In this document: piece by piece, positions 17,408 to 26,586 of the stretch
How the letters are laid out: the number at the start of each line of letters is the position of its first letter
Numbering within the stretch: the stretch's first letter is position 1
Assembly (NCBI GenBank): GCA_052326585.1
Contig: JBKQLU010000029.1
Location: 62,001-126,000 of the forward strand
Reading direction: 5' to 3'
Length of the DNA: 64,000 nt
From: JAPLJC01 sp052326585
GTDB lineage: Bacteria > Desulfobacterota > Desulfobaccia > Desulfobaccales > 0-14-0-80-60-11
Translations under genes and position numbers: made by a program
The notes under the pieces: generated by a model
Database searches by the model: none
Told to the model about the DNA's origin: nothing
Seen by the model: the letters and a program-made list of their open reading frames with translations, nothing else

Positions 17408-18049
17408 CTAAAGGTCACAATCCACCAATTTGTGTTTCAGGGCATAGTGGGTCAGTTCGGCGTTCGAGGTCATGTTGAGCTTTTCCAGGATCCTGGTGCG
17501 ATAAGTGCTGATGGTTTTGATGCTGAGCGATAACTGCTCGGATATCTGTTTGACGGTTTTCCCCGAACCGATAAGACAGAGGACCTGGTATTCTCGATCC
17601 GAGAGCTTTTCATATAATGGCTTCTCGTCATCGACTTCCAGGCGCAGAGCCAGTTTTTCCGCCAGGGAGGCGCTGACATATTTCCCGCCCGCCAATACCT
17701 TCTTGAAGGCCTTGACCAGTTCCTCAGGAACGTTCTCCTTGGTCATATAGCCGGAGGCGCCGGCCTTCAAGACGCGTACCGCAAACTGATCTTCCGAATG
17801 CATACTCAGGATCAGCACCGGCAGTTTCGGGCGGAACTGTTTCAACTCTTTCAGTATGTCCAATCCGCCGCGGCCGGGCATGGTGATGTCCAGGATGACA
17901 ATATCCCAGTCCTCCTTCCAGGCCAGATCGAGCGCCTCTTGACCGTTGCTGGCTTCCCCAAATACAATATTATGGAATTCTTCCTCCAGGATGTGCTTCA
18001 AACCCCGCCTCATAATGGCGTGATCATCGGCAACCAGTACTCTGGTCAT
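17408..18049 (-). CDS. NarL/FixJ-family response regulator
   Basis: The 213-residue protein has a receiver domain with acidic Asp8/Asp9, phosphoacceptor Asp54 in VILDITMPG and a conserved lysine near 104 (TKEN). A LuxR-type helix-turn-helix follows (LSDREYQVLCLIGSGKTVKQ). It lies 17 bases downstream of a sensor kinase gene and must be its partner by position. Proteins of this family bind short repeated sites upstream of target promoters. It is the best local candidate for binding the 53-bp element found four times in the window, which is an inference. Confidence 0.93.
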   Translation of the reverse strand: MTRVLVADDHAIMRRGLKHILEEEFHNIVFGEASNGQEALDLAWKEDWDIVILDITMPGRGGLDILKELKQFRPKLPVLILSMHSEDQFAVRVLKAGASGYMTKENVPEELVKAFKKVLAGGKYVSASLAEKLALRLEVDDEKPLYEKLSDREYQVLCLIGSGKTVKQISEQLSLSIKTISTYRTRILEKLNMTSNAELTHYALKHKLVDCDL

Positions 18050-18066
18050 ATGGACTTCTCCACTGG

Positions 18067-20289
18067 CTAAGCCCTGAGGTGGTGAGGCGCTTCCGGTCCG
18101 TCCGGCAGGGGTATCCGGATGGTGACGGTGGTCCCTTGTCCCTGGACGCCCTTAATGCTGGACTTGCCGCCCAGGAGCGCCACTCGTTCCCGTACTCCCA
18201 AAAGCCCGAAGGAATTTGCCTTAAATTTTTCATTCTCGGCAATGCCTCTGCCGTTGTCCTGAACCTCTAAGACGAGCGTGCCCCTTCTCTTCCTTAAGCT
18301 GATATTCACCTGGCTGGCGTTTGCGTGGCGGACGATGTTGGTCAAGAGTTCCTGGAAGATGCGGAAAATTGCTGAAGAGGGCCTCTCGTCCAGCTCCAGA
18401 TCCTCGGGAATGGCGCTGAGCCGGCATTGTATTCCGGTACGGTCTTGAAACTCCAAAGCCTGCCATTCGATGGCCGCCGGCAGACCGAAGCCATCGAGGA
18501 TACCCGGCCTGAGCTCGGCGCTGATCTTGCGCACCACCTGCACCGTGCTGTCGATGGTATCCTTCATGGCGGTTATCCTCTTCAACAGCAAGTCGGTCTG
18601 TATGGCCCCATCAGGAATTTGGAGTCTCTTATTCATCCAGGCCAGGTCGATCTTGATCCCGGTCAGCGCCTGGCCCAGTTCGTCGTGGATCTCCCGGGCA
18701 ATCCTGGTTCTTTCTTCTTCCCGCACGCCTTCCAGGTGGGCGGCAAGCTCGCGCATCCTTACATGGGAACTCCTAAGTTCTTCTTCAAACCGTTTTTGAG
18801 CCGTGACATCGAACATGATTCCCTGTAAAAACTCGGGCTCATCCAGTCCATTTCTCACCGCCGTGGCCTCGTCCCGGAGCCACAACATGTCGCCTTTCCG
18901 GGTAAACATGCGGTATTCGGAGCGGAATACTGCTCCCCTGGGGTCCAGAGGGTCTCTGTGACTCTCCGCCAAAACCCGAGGCCGATCCTCCGGGTGGAGC
19001 AGTTCGACCCACAATCCCGGGTCAGCCAGCCATTCTTTAGGGGAGTACCCCAGGATCGATTCAATCTGCGGGCTGATGTAGGAGGCGCCCCGGGCCTTGT
19101 CCAGGGGTGCGGTGTAAGTGACCATGGGGATCTGCTCTACCAGGGTGCGGTACTTGGCCTCGGCCTGGCGCACCTGAGTGGTGCGTTCGTCGAGCGCTTC
19201 GGCCATTTCGTTAAAAGAGGAAGCCAGTACGCTAATCTCATCACGATTGCCAAACGGTCCGATGCGCACGCCCAGATGCCCGGAAGCCAAGCGCTTGGTG
19301 GCGCCGACCAGCCCCTTCAGGCGCCGCAAAACAAAGACGTCACCACCTATCCAGGCGGCCAGCAGCGCCAGAATTCCAACCAGGGCCACGCCGGCAACAT
19401 TCCTTCGGAAGACGCGGTCAATCGCGGCGAAAGCCGCTGCCTTCGACATCCCTATGCTGACGTAGATGTTCGTCTCCGGAGCGGCATGAATCGTGGTGAT
19501 CCCGTAGAGCCGTTGCGTCAGCTCCCCGCCATGAATGGCCACGAGCGAGCCCCGGCCTTCATCCATACCGGCATCAACCACTGGCTCGGAATGGACCATC
19601 AAATAGCCCAAAAAGGGCCAATCGGCAGGCATAAGTTCGCCGATCCACTTTTCAGGATCGGGGTACCGGGCCAGAACCACGCCATTGTAATCGAGGACCA
19701 GAAAGACTGCCCCGGCTGGCAGTTGCGCCGAAATGTCCATATTTTTTATCGAGGAGAGGTCGAGAGAGGCATAAACATCGGACACCAAACCCTTTACCGG
19801 ATAAACGAAATTGATTACCGGTTTTCCAGTATAGGTCTCAACCTGATAATCGCTAATCACAAATTCGCCCGTCCTCAGGGCGCGCTGGATATAAGCCTGG
19901 TCTCCCAAATGAACGGGCGCCTCAGATTGCCGGCCGCTGCAGACGATATCGCCGTTGTCGTCAATCATGCCCAGGTTCACATAATATGGAAATTGCTTGA
20001 GCAGATTTTCGAAGAGCTCTTTGCTCTGCTCGAAATTACCCTCGCGGACCTCGCGCAGCTGCGAAAGCCCCGTAAGCAACTGGCGGGCTCCTTCGATGGC
20101 CTGGGTCAGATGGCCGGCTGCCAGACGGGTGAGGCGGACAGTATTCACCTCCAGATCAGCCGATTGGATGCGATGCTCTTCCAATCCCATGTAGAGGGTC
20201 AGCCCCAGGGATGGGAGGACAGCCAAAAGAACCAGATGCATCAACCGGCTGCGCAGGCTGGGCGCAAGTAAGGATAGCAAGTGCCTCAT
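18067..20289 (-). CDS. Membrane sensor histidine kinase (Cache, HAMP, PAS, HisKA_3)
   Basis: The 740-residue protein has a first membrane helix at about residues 17-37. A periplasmic region of roughly 260 residues follows, with Cache-domain features such as MIDDNGDIVCSG. The second helix is at about 298-318, then a HAMP segment, a PAS domain (about 385-505), the dimerisation histidine motif REIHDELGQALTGIKID near residue 545, and a C-terminal ATPase domain with DNGRGIAENEK. HisKA_3 kinases pair with NarL-type regulators, as here. The Cache domain implies sensing of a small extracellular molecule. The gene lies 130 bases downstream of the corrinoid activator gene on the same strand. Confidence 0.92.
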   Translation of the reverse strand: MRHLLSLLAPSLRSRLMHLVLLAVLPSLGLTLYMGLEEHRIQSADLEVNTVRLTRLAAGHLTQAIEGARQLLTGLSQLREVREGNFEQSKELFENLLKQFPYYVNLGMIDDNGDIVCSGRQSEAPVHLGDQAYIQRALRTGEFVISDYQVETYTGKPVINFVYPVKGLVSDVYASLDLSSIKNMDISAQLPAGAVFLVLDYNGVVLARYPDPEKWIGELMPADWPFLGYLMVHSEPVVDAGMDEGRGSLVAIHGGELTQRLYGITTIHAAPETNIYVSIGMSKAAAFAAIDRVFRRNVAGVALVGILALLAAWIGGDVFVLRRLKGLVGATKRLASGHLGVRIGPFGNRDEISVLASSFNEMAEALDERTTQVRQAEAKYRTLVEQIPMVTYTAPLDKARGASYISPQIESILGYSPKEWLADPGLWVELLHPEDRPRVLAESHRDPLDPRGAVFRSEYRMFTRKGDMLWLRDEATAVRNGLDEPEFLQGIMFDVTAQKRFEEELRSSHVRMRELAAHLEGVREEERTRIAREIHDELGQALTGIKIDLAWMNKRLQIPDGAIQTDLLLKRITAMKDTIDSTVQVVRKISAELRPGILDGFGLPAAIEWQALEFQDRTGIQCRLSAIPEDLELDERPSSAIFRIFQELLTNIVRHANASQVNISLRKRRGTLVLEVQDNGRGIAENEKFKANSFGLLGVRERVALLGGKSSIKGVQGQGTTVTIRIPLPDGPEAPHHLRA

Positions 20290-20419
20290 AGGTTATCCAT
20301 CAGCCCGTCTTAATCGTCCCCGCCGGCGCCGGAAGCCTTGCCGCAGCTTCCGGCTCCTAAGAATAAGAAGCAAGTTATATACCAGTGACAGCCTACCCGC
20401 GCCAACCTGAACCGGGTCC

Positions 20420-22282
20420 TTAAAATTCCTGATTTAGAGCTGGCGCCGCCTGCCGCCGGTCCGGGAAAGTGAGGCTGGCAAAGAAAGCCTCTCTGAAATC
20501 CGGGGCGCCGCCCAGTTCTATCACCTCTATTTCATGAAGCAGCGCTTGCGCACGCCGGCGAGCCCCAACATCCAGGAGGGCCAGGGAGGCCCCCAGCCCG
20601 GCGGCATTGCCAATTCCGGCGATTCTGCCGGCATCGATCCCGGGGACCATGCCAATGGCAATGGCATCCGCCGCGGCAATAACATTGCCGAAAGCTCCGG
20701 CCAGGAGTATGCGTTCCGGCGCCCGGATTCCGGCCGCCTTACAGAGCAATTTAATTCCCGTGGCGACGGCGCCCTTGGCAAGCTGTAATTCCCGCACATC
20801 TTTCTGGTGCAGTACGACCGGCCGGCCAGTGGCCGCCTGCTTGGCGGCGGCGAGAATGAATTCGACCCCTCCCGGCGTACGCCGCAGAGACTTATGAACC
20901 AGACCGGGCTCGAATAACCCATCGGCACGAATGAAGCCGCGCCCCAGGAGCGCCGCCAGCGCCGACATGGCGCCGGACCCGCAGAGGCCCTTGGGGCGGA
21001 TGGCAGGATCGGCGGAGTCCCCGATCACCTTCAGTTCGAGACCCCCGTTCCGGAAGGCAACCTTCTCGATGGCGCCGGGTATTCCGGCCATGCCGCAACT
21101 GAGGCTGCCGCCTTCGAAGGCGGGACCGGTGGCGCAGGAGGTGGCCCACAGACGGCCGTTTGCGGAAAGCACCATCTCTCCGTTGGTCCCCAGGTCCAGA
21201 AGCAGCGTCGAGTCTTCATCCAGAGTACGCTCCACCCACAGCCAGGCGGCCATTGTATCGGCGCCCACAAAGGCTGAGGGCAGCGGCAGTGTCTCTACGC
21301 CGGCGCCCGCCTGGAGGGGAAATCCGATCTCCTGCGCCCGCACCTCAAGGCTTTCATGAAATAAGGGCCGATAGGGGGCGACCCCCAGGCCGTGCACCGG
21401 GGCCCCCAGGAGAAGGTGGATCATGGTTGAGTTTCCGACCACCAGCGCGTCCACCAGGCTCTCCTGGGGGAGATCATAGCGTCGGCCCAGGGTCCTGATG
21501 CAGGCAGAGATGATCCCGCGGGCCATCTCTTTCATGGTTTCCGCATCCTTGGGATCCTCACAAGCCGTGATCCGGCTCATGACGTCGGCTCCGAAGGATA
21601 CTTGGGGATTGCGGGCGCTCTCGATGCCGAGGACTTCTCCGGTTTGCAGGCTGCATAGGTAGACCGCGATGGTGCTGGTCCCCAAATCTACGGCGATCCC
21701 GTGAGGCGCAAAGGAGGGCGCCGCCAGCCCGATCACCCGGCCAGACTCGGTTACGAGAGCGGCGCGGCGCGAGGCGGGAGGACCTGCGGAGGCGGCAGGT
21801 GTCTCACCTGCAAGGGCACGCCCACCCCCGGCGTCCGGCAGAATGGCCAGCCAGTCGACATCCTTAAGAAGACCTGCTGCCGCCAAGGCGCCGTCAATCT
21901 CCCCACCGGGAAGGGGAACCACACGGATCGAGGGGTTGAGCGGCAGAGGCCGGCCGAGACCGATCCCCAGCCTCTTGTAAACCTCTTGCCGATACAACTC
22001 TTCAACGACTTCCAAAACCAGCCCATCGACCGCCGCATGTTGACAGGCCAGCCGAAAGCCCTGGGCGGCTTCCGCCTCACCGATACGCCTGGCCTCCGTT
22101 TTCGACAGCGGCAGGAGCCGCGCCCCTTGATGAACCTTGACCTTGCAGCGGCCGCATTTGCCCCTGCCGCCGCAATCCGCGGCCACGGAGAACCCGGCCG
22201 CAACCAACGCATCCAAAAGAGTCGCACCATCCTCAACGCTTATAGGCTTCTGACGGCCAAGAATGCGAATGGTTGGGCTCAT
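20420..22282 (-). CDS. Corrinoid-reactivating [2Fe-2S] ATPase (RACE/RamA-like activator)
   Basis: The N-terminal plant-type ferredoxin domain has Cys37, Cys43, Cys46 and Cys80 (CGGRGKCGRC). A long ASKHA-like region follows with GIAVDLGTSTIAVYL and a LLLDLGTNGEMVL phosphate-binding motif, and the C-terminal part carries further ATPase motifs. At 620 residues it matches reductive activators of corrinoid enzymes (DUF4445 family), which reduce inactive Co(II) corrinoid protein back to Co(I) using ATP. This is the accessory enzyme of O-, N- or S-demethylase systems and fits the corrinoid protein at 42572-43213. ATG 22282 was chosen; a TTG at 22324 is also open, and the MFS stop lies just upstream. 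Confidence 0.9.
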   Translation of the reverse strand: MSPTIRILGRQKPISVEDGATLLDALVAAGFSVAADCGGRGKCGRCKVKVHQGARLLPLSKTEARRIGEAEAAQGFRLACQHAAVDGLVLEVVEELYRQEVYKRLGIGLGRPLPLNPSIRVVPLPGGEIDGALAAAGLLKDVDWLAILPDAGGGRALAGETPAASAGPPASRRAALVTESGRVIGLAAPSFAPHGIAVDLGTSTIAVYLCSLQTGEVLGIESARNPQVSFGADVMSRITACEDPKDAETMKEMARGIISACIRTLGRRYDLPQESLVDALVVGNSTMIHLLLGAPVHGLGVAPYRPLFHESLEVRAQEIGFPLQAGAGVETLPLPSAFVGADTMAAWLWVERTLDEDSTLLLDLGTNGEMVLSANGRLWATSCATGPAFEGGSLSCGMAGIPGAIEKVAFRNGGLELKVIGDSADPAIRPKGLCGSGAMSALAALLGRGFIRADGLFEPGLVHKSLRRTPGGVEFILAAAKQAATGRPVVLHQKDVRELQLAKGAVATGIKLLCKAAGIRAPERILLAGAFGNVIAAADAIAIGMVPGIDAGRIAGIGNAAGLGASLALLDVGARRRAQALLHEIEVIELGGAPDFREAFFASLTFPDRRQAAPALNQEF

Positions 22283-22328
22283 TGCTGGCTTCGCCTTTTC
22301 GGTTGCAAACCGGACGCTCTCCAATTCC

Positions 22329-23672
22329 TCACATTTTCCCGCCGCACATCAGCCTTGCCTGGGGAAAGCGGCGCAGCACCAATCCCATGATCGGGGCTAG
22401 AAGCCCCCCCAGCGCCAGGATCAGAAAAGCGGGGGCCCATATCGTGGCGCTGGTGGGATCGCCTTTGCCATTATACCACTGCAGAACGGTTCCGAAAACT
22501 GCTGGTGAGATGATGGTGATCCCGAATCCGAGACCGGATTGGAGCCCGAGGCAGAGACCGCAAATCCTGGGATTCACCATCTCCACCAGCCCCGCCTTGT
22601 ATACCGTCCCATCCGAGATACCCCAGAATCCGAGCCAGCCCCCGGCAATCAGGAGCAACGCCAGCGAATGGCCAAAGAGGAAACCTATAACGATTTCCCC
22701 GGCCACGCTGCAGACCCCGGCCACGATCAGGGCAAAAGTTCTCCCCTTCTTGTCTGCCACTATGCCCCATAACCATGAGGACGGGGCCCCGAGCAGGATG
22801 ATGCCGGCGGTAACCGCCCCTCCCCAGCTTACCGCCTGGTTGGTGGCAATTCCCTTGGATATGAGGGCGGCGATGAGGAATGGTCCGATCCAGCCCCAAA
22901 AGGCATAAAGCTCCCACATGTGCCCCATATAGGCGCCAGAAATCAGCGCCGGTCCCGCAAAACCACCCGCGGGGGCGGCCAGGCCTTCTGCCGCGGCTGT
23001 CCTGGGGCCCCGGGCCGGCGCCAGGTCACACTTCTCCGCGCCAGGCGGCGGCGCGGCAGGGAGATGGCGCGACTGGCCGGACCGTCCTTTCGGGGTCCAA
23101 TCTACCGATTCCTCGGGAAAGTCGCTCACGAAGAAATAGATCACCAGGGCGCCCAGGAACGCCGGCAACGATGTCCAGAGAATCCCGGCTTTCCAGCCAT
23201 AATTCACGGCAAGATGGGAGGCCACGAGGTAGCCCCCGGCGTAGGCCGCGACCAGTCCCGCATTGTATATGCCCATAGCGGCCCCGCGCCGCTGGGGCGG
23301 AAACCACCTGGAGAGGAGCGCCAGCCCGGGAATGTAGATTGCTCCCGCGGAGAGTCCGGTGAGCAGCCGGAACACCAGAATGCTCAGCTTGCCTTGCGCG
23401 CCCCAGATGAACAGGGTCGAAAACAATCCTGTACCGAAGGTCGCGCAAAAGAGGATTTTCTTCAGGCTTATCCTGTCCGCCAGCCAGCCGATACACACGA
23501 CCACGATGACGTAACCGGCCTGAAATGCCGAAAGAATGAAACCGGTATCGGCGGCGGTCAGGTGATATTCGTCGGAAAGGTATTTGAGAACCGCGGAGAA
23601 GTTGTACCAGGGCATATAACCTACGAGCATGGCAAAAAACATGGCCAGCAGCATGCGGTTGTGCGACTTCAT
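22329..23672 (-). CDS. Major facilitator superfamily transporter
   Basis: A 447-residue membrane protein has 12 predicted helices in two halves. The loop 2-3 motif GWLADRISLKK is the MFS signature (G-x-L-x-D-R) and a weaker repeat is seen in the second half. The second half contains a hydrophilic insert around residues 195-235. The gene is followed at a spacing of about 46 bases by the corrinoid activator gene on the same strand. A role in moving the methyl donor or its demethylated product fits the context but is not shown. Confidence 0.88.
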   Translation of the reverse strand: MKSHNRMLLAMFFAMLVGYMPWYNFSAVLKYLSDEYHLTAADTGFILSAFQAGYVIVVVCIGWLADRISLKKILFCATFGTGLFSTLFIWGAQGKLSILVFRLLTGLSAGAIYIPGLALLSRWFPPQRRGAAMGIYNAGLVAAYAGGYLVASHLAVNYGWKAGILWTSLPAFLGALVIYFFVSDFPEESVDWTPKGRSGQSRHLPAAPPPGAEKCDLAPARGPRTAAAEGLAAPAGGFAGPALISGAYMGHMWELYAFWGWIGPFLIAALISKGIATNQAVSWGGAVTAGIILLGAPSSWLWGIVADKKGRTFALIVAGVCSVAGEIVIGFLFGHSLALLLIAGGWLGFWGISDGTVYKAGLVEMVNPRICGLCLGLQSGLGFGITIISPAVFGTVLQWYNGKGDPTSATIWAPAFLILALGGLLAPIMGLVLRRFPQARLMCGGKM

Positions 23673-24046
23673 CCTGCCCTTCTCCCCCGGGAGGTCCCGG
23701 CGCCTGGATCAGTTGCAGCAGCGCTACCGTATCTCAGAAAGGCCGGATCTGCGCCCCGGGCGGCTCTGAGATGGACGTCATGCTTCTGAATGGCGCCAGG
23801 ATAAACGCCGGCGCGCCGCCGCGCCAGACATTGGCGAATTGTCCGAACCGGACAACAAGGTCAATTTCGCGATGTTGTTGCTATAACCGAGAATTAGAGA
23901 TTTTGCTACCAATGATGCCGGCAGGCAAAGGCATGGAGGCTTCCAGGTATGAGCGGCTATCTTCCTGAACTGAGGGCCTATCTAGCGGGAAACCGCGGCA
24001 GACGGAATGGTTTTCCCCCTCCGCCATCGGTTCATCTTTCTTCTTC
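23673..24046. other. Intergenic region upstream of the MFS gene
   Basis: This 374-base gap separates the sulfur-carrier block from the MFS gene. It contains an operator-like inverted repeat at 23839-23855. A possible frame at 23771-23968 has poor codon use and no ribosome site, so I do not call it. The 53-bp element seen elsewhere is absent. Confidence 0.5.
23839..23855. promoter_or_regulatory. Perfect 7-3-7 inverted repeat, possible operator
   Basis: The sequence TTGTCCG, then AAC, then CGGACAA is a perfect inverted repeat. It lies about 167 bases upstream of the MFS start. The arms share GTCCG/CGGAC with the outer part of the 53-bp regulatory elements, so it could be a weak related binding site. 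This reading is tentative. Confidence 0.4.
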
Positions 24047-24220
24047 CTACCACCAGGAGATTACCTGGTCGTGGCTAAGCACCAGCTCCAACAGCAGATC
24101 ATAATCGACCGCATCCTGGTACAGCGGAAATTCGGTGGCCTCCCGCTCCCGGGAAACGATAGCCGCCAATTCCCGAACCACCTCATCCGGCGGATGCCGG
24201 AACAGATGTAAAATCTTCAT
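24047..24220 (-). CDS. DsrH/TusB-like small protein, 57 residues
   Basis: The protein begins MKILHLFRHPP and ends LSHDQVISWW. The ending resembles DsrH/TusB proteins, which typically finish in a HDxVxSW pattern, but this one is much shorter than the usual 95 residues. GAGAGG precedes ATG 24220. The gene starts 8 bases after the stop of the previous DsrE-like gene, so it belongs to the same operon. The likely role is partner in persulfide relay with the TusA-like protein. Confidence 0.55.
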   Translation of the reverse strand: MKILHLFRHPPDEVVRELAAIVSREREATEFPLYQDAVDYDLLLELVLSHDQVISWW

Positions 24221-24228
24221 AGTTCCTC

Positions 24229-24519
24229 TCAGAAAGGAATGATGACGTCCTGTTCCCGCAGCAACTCCCCTATCTGAGCCAGGCTAAGATAGCCGAAGCC
24301 ATGCTTCTCCACGTTGGCCGAATGATTGCTGAAGCGGGTCCCTTCCATCTCATCCAGGAACCCCAGGTTATCGCTATAGGCCTCGTCCAGTTGCACCTCG
24401 TAATCCAGCACCAGGTAAGTCACCTCATGGTTTTCCAGGAGGCACCCCAGGCTGGACCGCAAGGCCTCGTACTGGCGATGAGGGTGGCGCGCCAGGATCG
24501 CCACTTTTTTGGCAGGCAT
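24229..24519 (-). CDS. DsrE/DsrF-like small protein, 96 residues
   Basis: A small alpha/beta protein opens with a predicted beta strand AKKVAILARHP. It is placed between two other DsrE-related genes. Length matches DsrF/TusC-type subunits (about 110-120) loosely. A conserved cysteine of DsrE is not clearly present; the only cysteine is Cys25 in SLGCLL. Assignment rests mainly on operon context with TusA and YeeE. Confidence 0.5.
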   Translation of the reverse strand: MPAKKVAILARHPHRQYEALRSSLGCLLENHEVTYLVLDYEVQLDEAYSDNLGFLDEMEGTRFSNHSANVEKHGFGYLSLAQIGELLREQDVIIPF

Positions 24520-24531
24520 ATTTAACTACCC

Positions 24532-24840
24532 TCAGAGCATGACATAATGCCGGCAGTCTGCCAGCATTTCCGCGTGCCTGGCCTGGGTGGCGAAACCTTT
24601 CTTCTCCAGACCCGGCACCTCCCCTTCCAGTCCAAAGCCTTTGAAGCCAACATCGCACAAAGATATCTCGGCCCGGCCGGCAAGTTCCCTGAAGCGGGGC
24701 TCCTGGGAGAGCAAGACTCCCTCCGCGGTCAGAAAGATAGTCAGGCGCACTCCCTTCCTTTCCGCCGCGGCCACCAATCCCAGCAGGTGTTCCAGGCAAT
24801 CCTTCGTGGCCACCATTATTCCCAAGGTTTCTTCCATCAT
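24532..24840 (-). CDS. DsrE-like sulfur-trafficking protein, 102 residues
   Basis: The protein has an alpha/beta layout with the repeated GVRLTIFLTAEGVLL strand-turn that is typical of the DsrE/DsrF-like superfamily. Cysteines at about positions 15 (KDCLEH) and 67 (ISLCDVG) could serve as persulfide carriers. It stands 38 bases downstream of the tusA-like gene. In the family these proteins take part in cytoplasmic sulfur relay. ATG 24840 or the next ATG at 24837 is possible. Confidence 0.7.
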   Translation of the reverse strand: MMEETLGIMVATKDCLEHLLGLVAAAERKGVRLTIFLTAEGVLLSQEPRFRELAGRAEISLCDVGFKGFGLEGEVPGLEKKGFATQARHAEMLADCRHYVML

Positions 24841-24878
24841 GCCCCTTCCCGGTCAAAAGACTCCGGCGGTAATCGCGG

Positions 24879-25115
24879 CTAGGCCTTGCGAACAAAAAAG
24901 TGAATGAAACCGCTGCCTTCTTTTTCGCCAAGATACTCATTCCCCGTACGCTTGGTCCAGGCCGGGAGGTCATTCCGGGTACCGGGATCGGTCCCCAAGA
25001 CCTCCAGGACCTGGCCGGCGCTCATGGCGCCCATGGCTTTCTTAATCTTGAGAATTGGCATAGGGCAACTAAGACCCCGGCAATCCAGAGTTTCATCAGG
25101 TTTGATGTCATCCAT
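24879..25115 (-). CDS. TusA/SirA-family sulfur carrier protein
   Basis: A 78-residue protein has the family motif LDCRGLSCPMPILK, in which Cys17 of the CPxP motif is the persulfide-bearing residue. The following beta strand and the terminal FIHFFVRK match TusA-fold proteins. In the family TusA passes sulfane sulfur between sulfurtransferases and partners such as DsrE and YeeE-type importers. It lies between YeeE and the DsrE-like genes, which supports that role. Confidence 0.93.
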   Translation of the reverse strand: MDDIKPDETLDCRGLSCPMPILKIKKAMGAMSAGQVLEVLGTDPGTRNDLPAWTKRTGNEYLGEKEGSGFIHFFVRKA

Positions 25116-25190
25116 GCGAGTTCCCCTTATGGTTTTATCACAGCCTCAATAAGCAGCCGGCAAGGCGCGGTGCCGCGAGGCGCGCCGCCG

Positions 25191-26381
25191 TCACAGCCCC
25201 ACAGTGAATTTGTTGGTCTCTTCATTCCAGGCCAGAACCAGATACCAGATCAGAGCAACGCCGATGATCAAAAGGATGGCCCCTTCCCAGCCGAGATAGC
25301 GGGGTAGGAAGACGGCTGCTCCCAGTGTATCTCTTATGCCCGAAGAATCGAGCCAGCCGGTCATAAGGGAGTTGGAGGCGGCAAAGGCAAACAAGGCAAT
25401 CCAGAGCTTCAGATTCCCTTCGGCCACTCTCCAGAGGGTCCCGCTGCCGCAGCCTCCGGCGACGACCATGCCGATGCCGAATATGACTCCTCCCACCAGG
25501 GAGCCCCAGCCGAAGGCGGGGATCACATACATGGTCTCTCTCCTGAGGCCGCTGCCCTTGAGCACCGCAATGCCGATAACGGCAATGATGAGACCGATGA
25601 CCACGGCTTTACCGATTTCCGCTTCACCGGTCATAAAGGGATCCCGGAAGGCGCGCACAAAACAGAAACGGCAACGCTGGATCACCACCCCGAAGGCGGC
25701 GCCAAAGAGCAGCAGTCCGCCAACTTCGGCATAGGAAGACTTGCCATAGACATGCGCCGCCGCCACCAGGCCAACCAGTACCAGGGCCCCCAAATAGGGC
25801 TGCGTCGTCTTCCAATTGAACGACGGGGCCGGCTTGGGAGGAGCGGCGACTGGCGCCGGACTGGGGGAAGGAAGGTTTTCCACTTCCCAGAGGATGTAGC
25901 GCAGTCCGAGATAGGCGCCGCCGATTAACCCGATCATCATTAAGAAACCACTGGCGGACAGGTTGGCCAGGGGCGAATAGAAAGCCCCGACGTTGCATCC
26001 CAGGGCCAGCGAAGAGCCCACTCCCATGAACAGACCCCCAAAGAGGCCCTTATAGGCTTCGAGCTTCGGAGGCCGGCGAAAGGCAAATTCTTTAGCCAGC
26101 AGCGCCGCGGCCAAGGCTCCCAGGATGAAACCCAGATCCATCACGGATGGGGAAAAGAAAAAGGGGTTATCCGGCTTTTTGGCGTATAAGCCCACTCCAT
26201 AAAAGAGCCAATCGGCCCAATTGCGGATTCCGGCCACAATGCCCCAAGGCCGGGACCAGGCCTCAATCAATATGGCCAGCAGCCCGATCAATACCCCCCC
26301 CAGCAGCGGCGGCCATTGCTTTTCGAAGAGGAGGCCATAGCCCCTCTTAAGTTCATTTAACAATGGAGAGTTAACTGCCAT
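25191..26381 (-). CDS. YeeE/YedE-family sulfur (thiosulfate or selenium-related) transporter
   Basis: This 396-residue polytopic protein has the family's conserved cysteine signatures: GCNVGAF near residue 128, RCRFCFVRAFRDP near 238, and GGCGSGTLWRV near 313. Known YeeE proteins import thiosulfate, and related YedE proteins are linked with selenium metabolism. The TusA gene next to it mirrors the known YeeE-YeeD/TusA partnership. The gene begins after a 205-base gap downstream of the ABC importer operon, so it may have its own promoter. Confidence 0.9.
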   Translation of the reverse strand: MAVNSPLLNELKRGYGLLFEKQWPPLLGGVLIGLLAILIEAWSRPWGIVAGIRNWADWLFYGVGLYAKKPDNPFFFSPSVMDLGFILGALAAALLAKEFAFRRPPKLEAYKGLFGGLFMGVGSSLALGCNVGAFYSPLANLSASGFLMMIGLIGGAYLGLRYILWEVENLPSPSPAPVAAPPKPAPSFNWKTTQPYLGALVLVGLVAAAHVYGKSSYAEVGGLLLFGAAFGVVIQRCRFCFVRAFRDPFMTGEAEIGKAVVIGLIIAVIGIAVLKGSGLRRETMYVIPAFGWGSLVGGVIFGIGMVVAGGCGSGTLWRVAEGNLKLWIALFAFAASNSLMTGWLDSSGIRDTLGAAVFLPRYLGWEGAILLIIGVALIWYLVLAWNEETNKFTVGL

Positions 26382-26586
26382 AATGAATCTCCTGAAAGCA
26401 ATATCAGGGGGCTTATGGCTCAGGTGAATAGCGGACCCCGCGGCTATTGCCAGGTACCTGGATAAGATAATGTCTACACATACTAATTTTAATTAATTCG
26501 ACGGGGGATGTCAACGCGGGCGCAGCGGGTTCACGCCGGGAGGTTGTCTCCGGCGCCCGGAAGAGTCCGGGATGCATGAGCCCTCC

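Noticed and set aside
17798..20271. Long plus-strand frames opposite the kinase and regulator genes
   Set aside because: They are antisense shadows of clear two-component genes, with no family motif and no ribosome site.
23771..23968. Plus-strand open frame of 65 codons in the gap before the MFS gene
   Set aside because: Cysteine- and arginine-rich random-looking translation without ribosome site; it also overlaps an inverted repeat.
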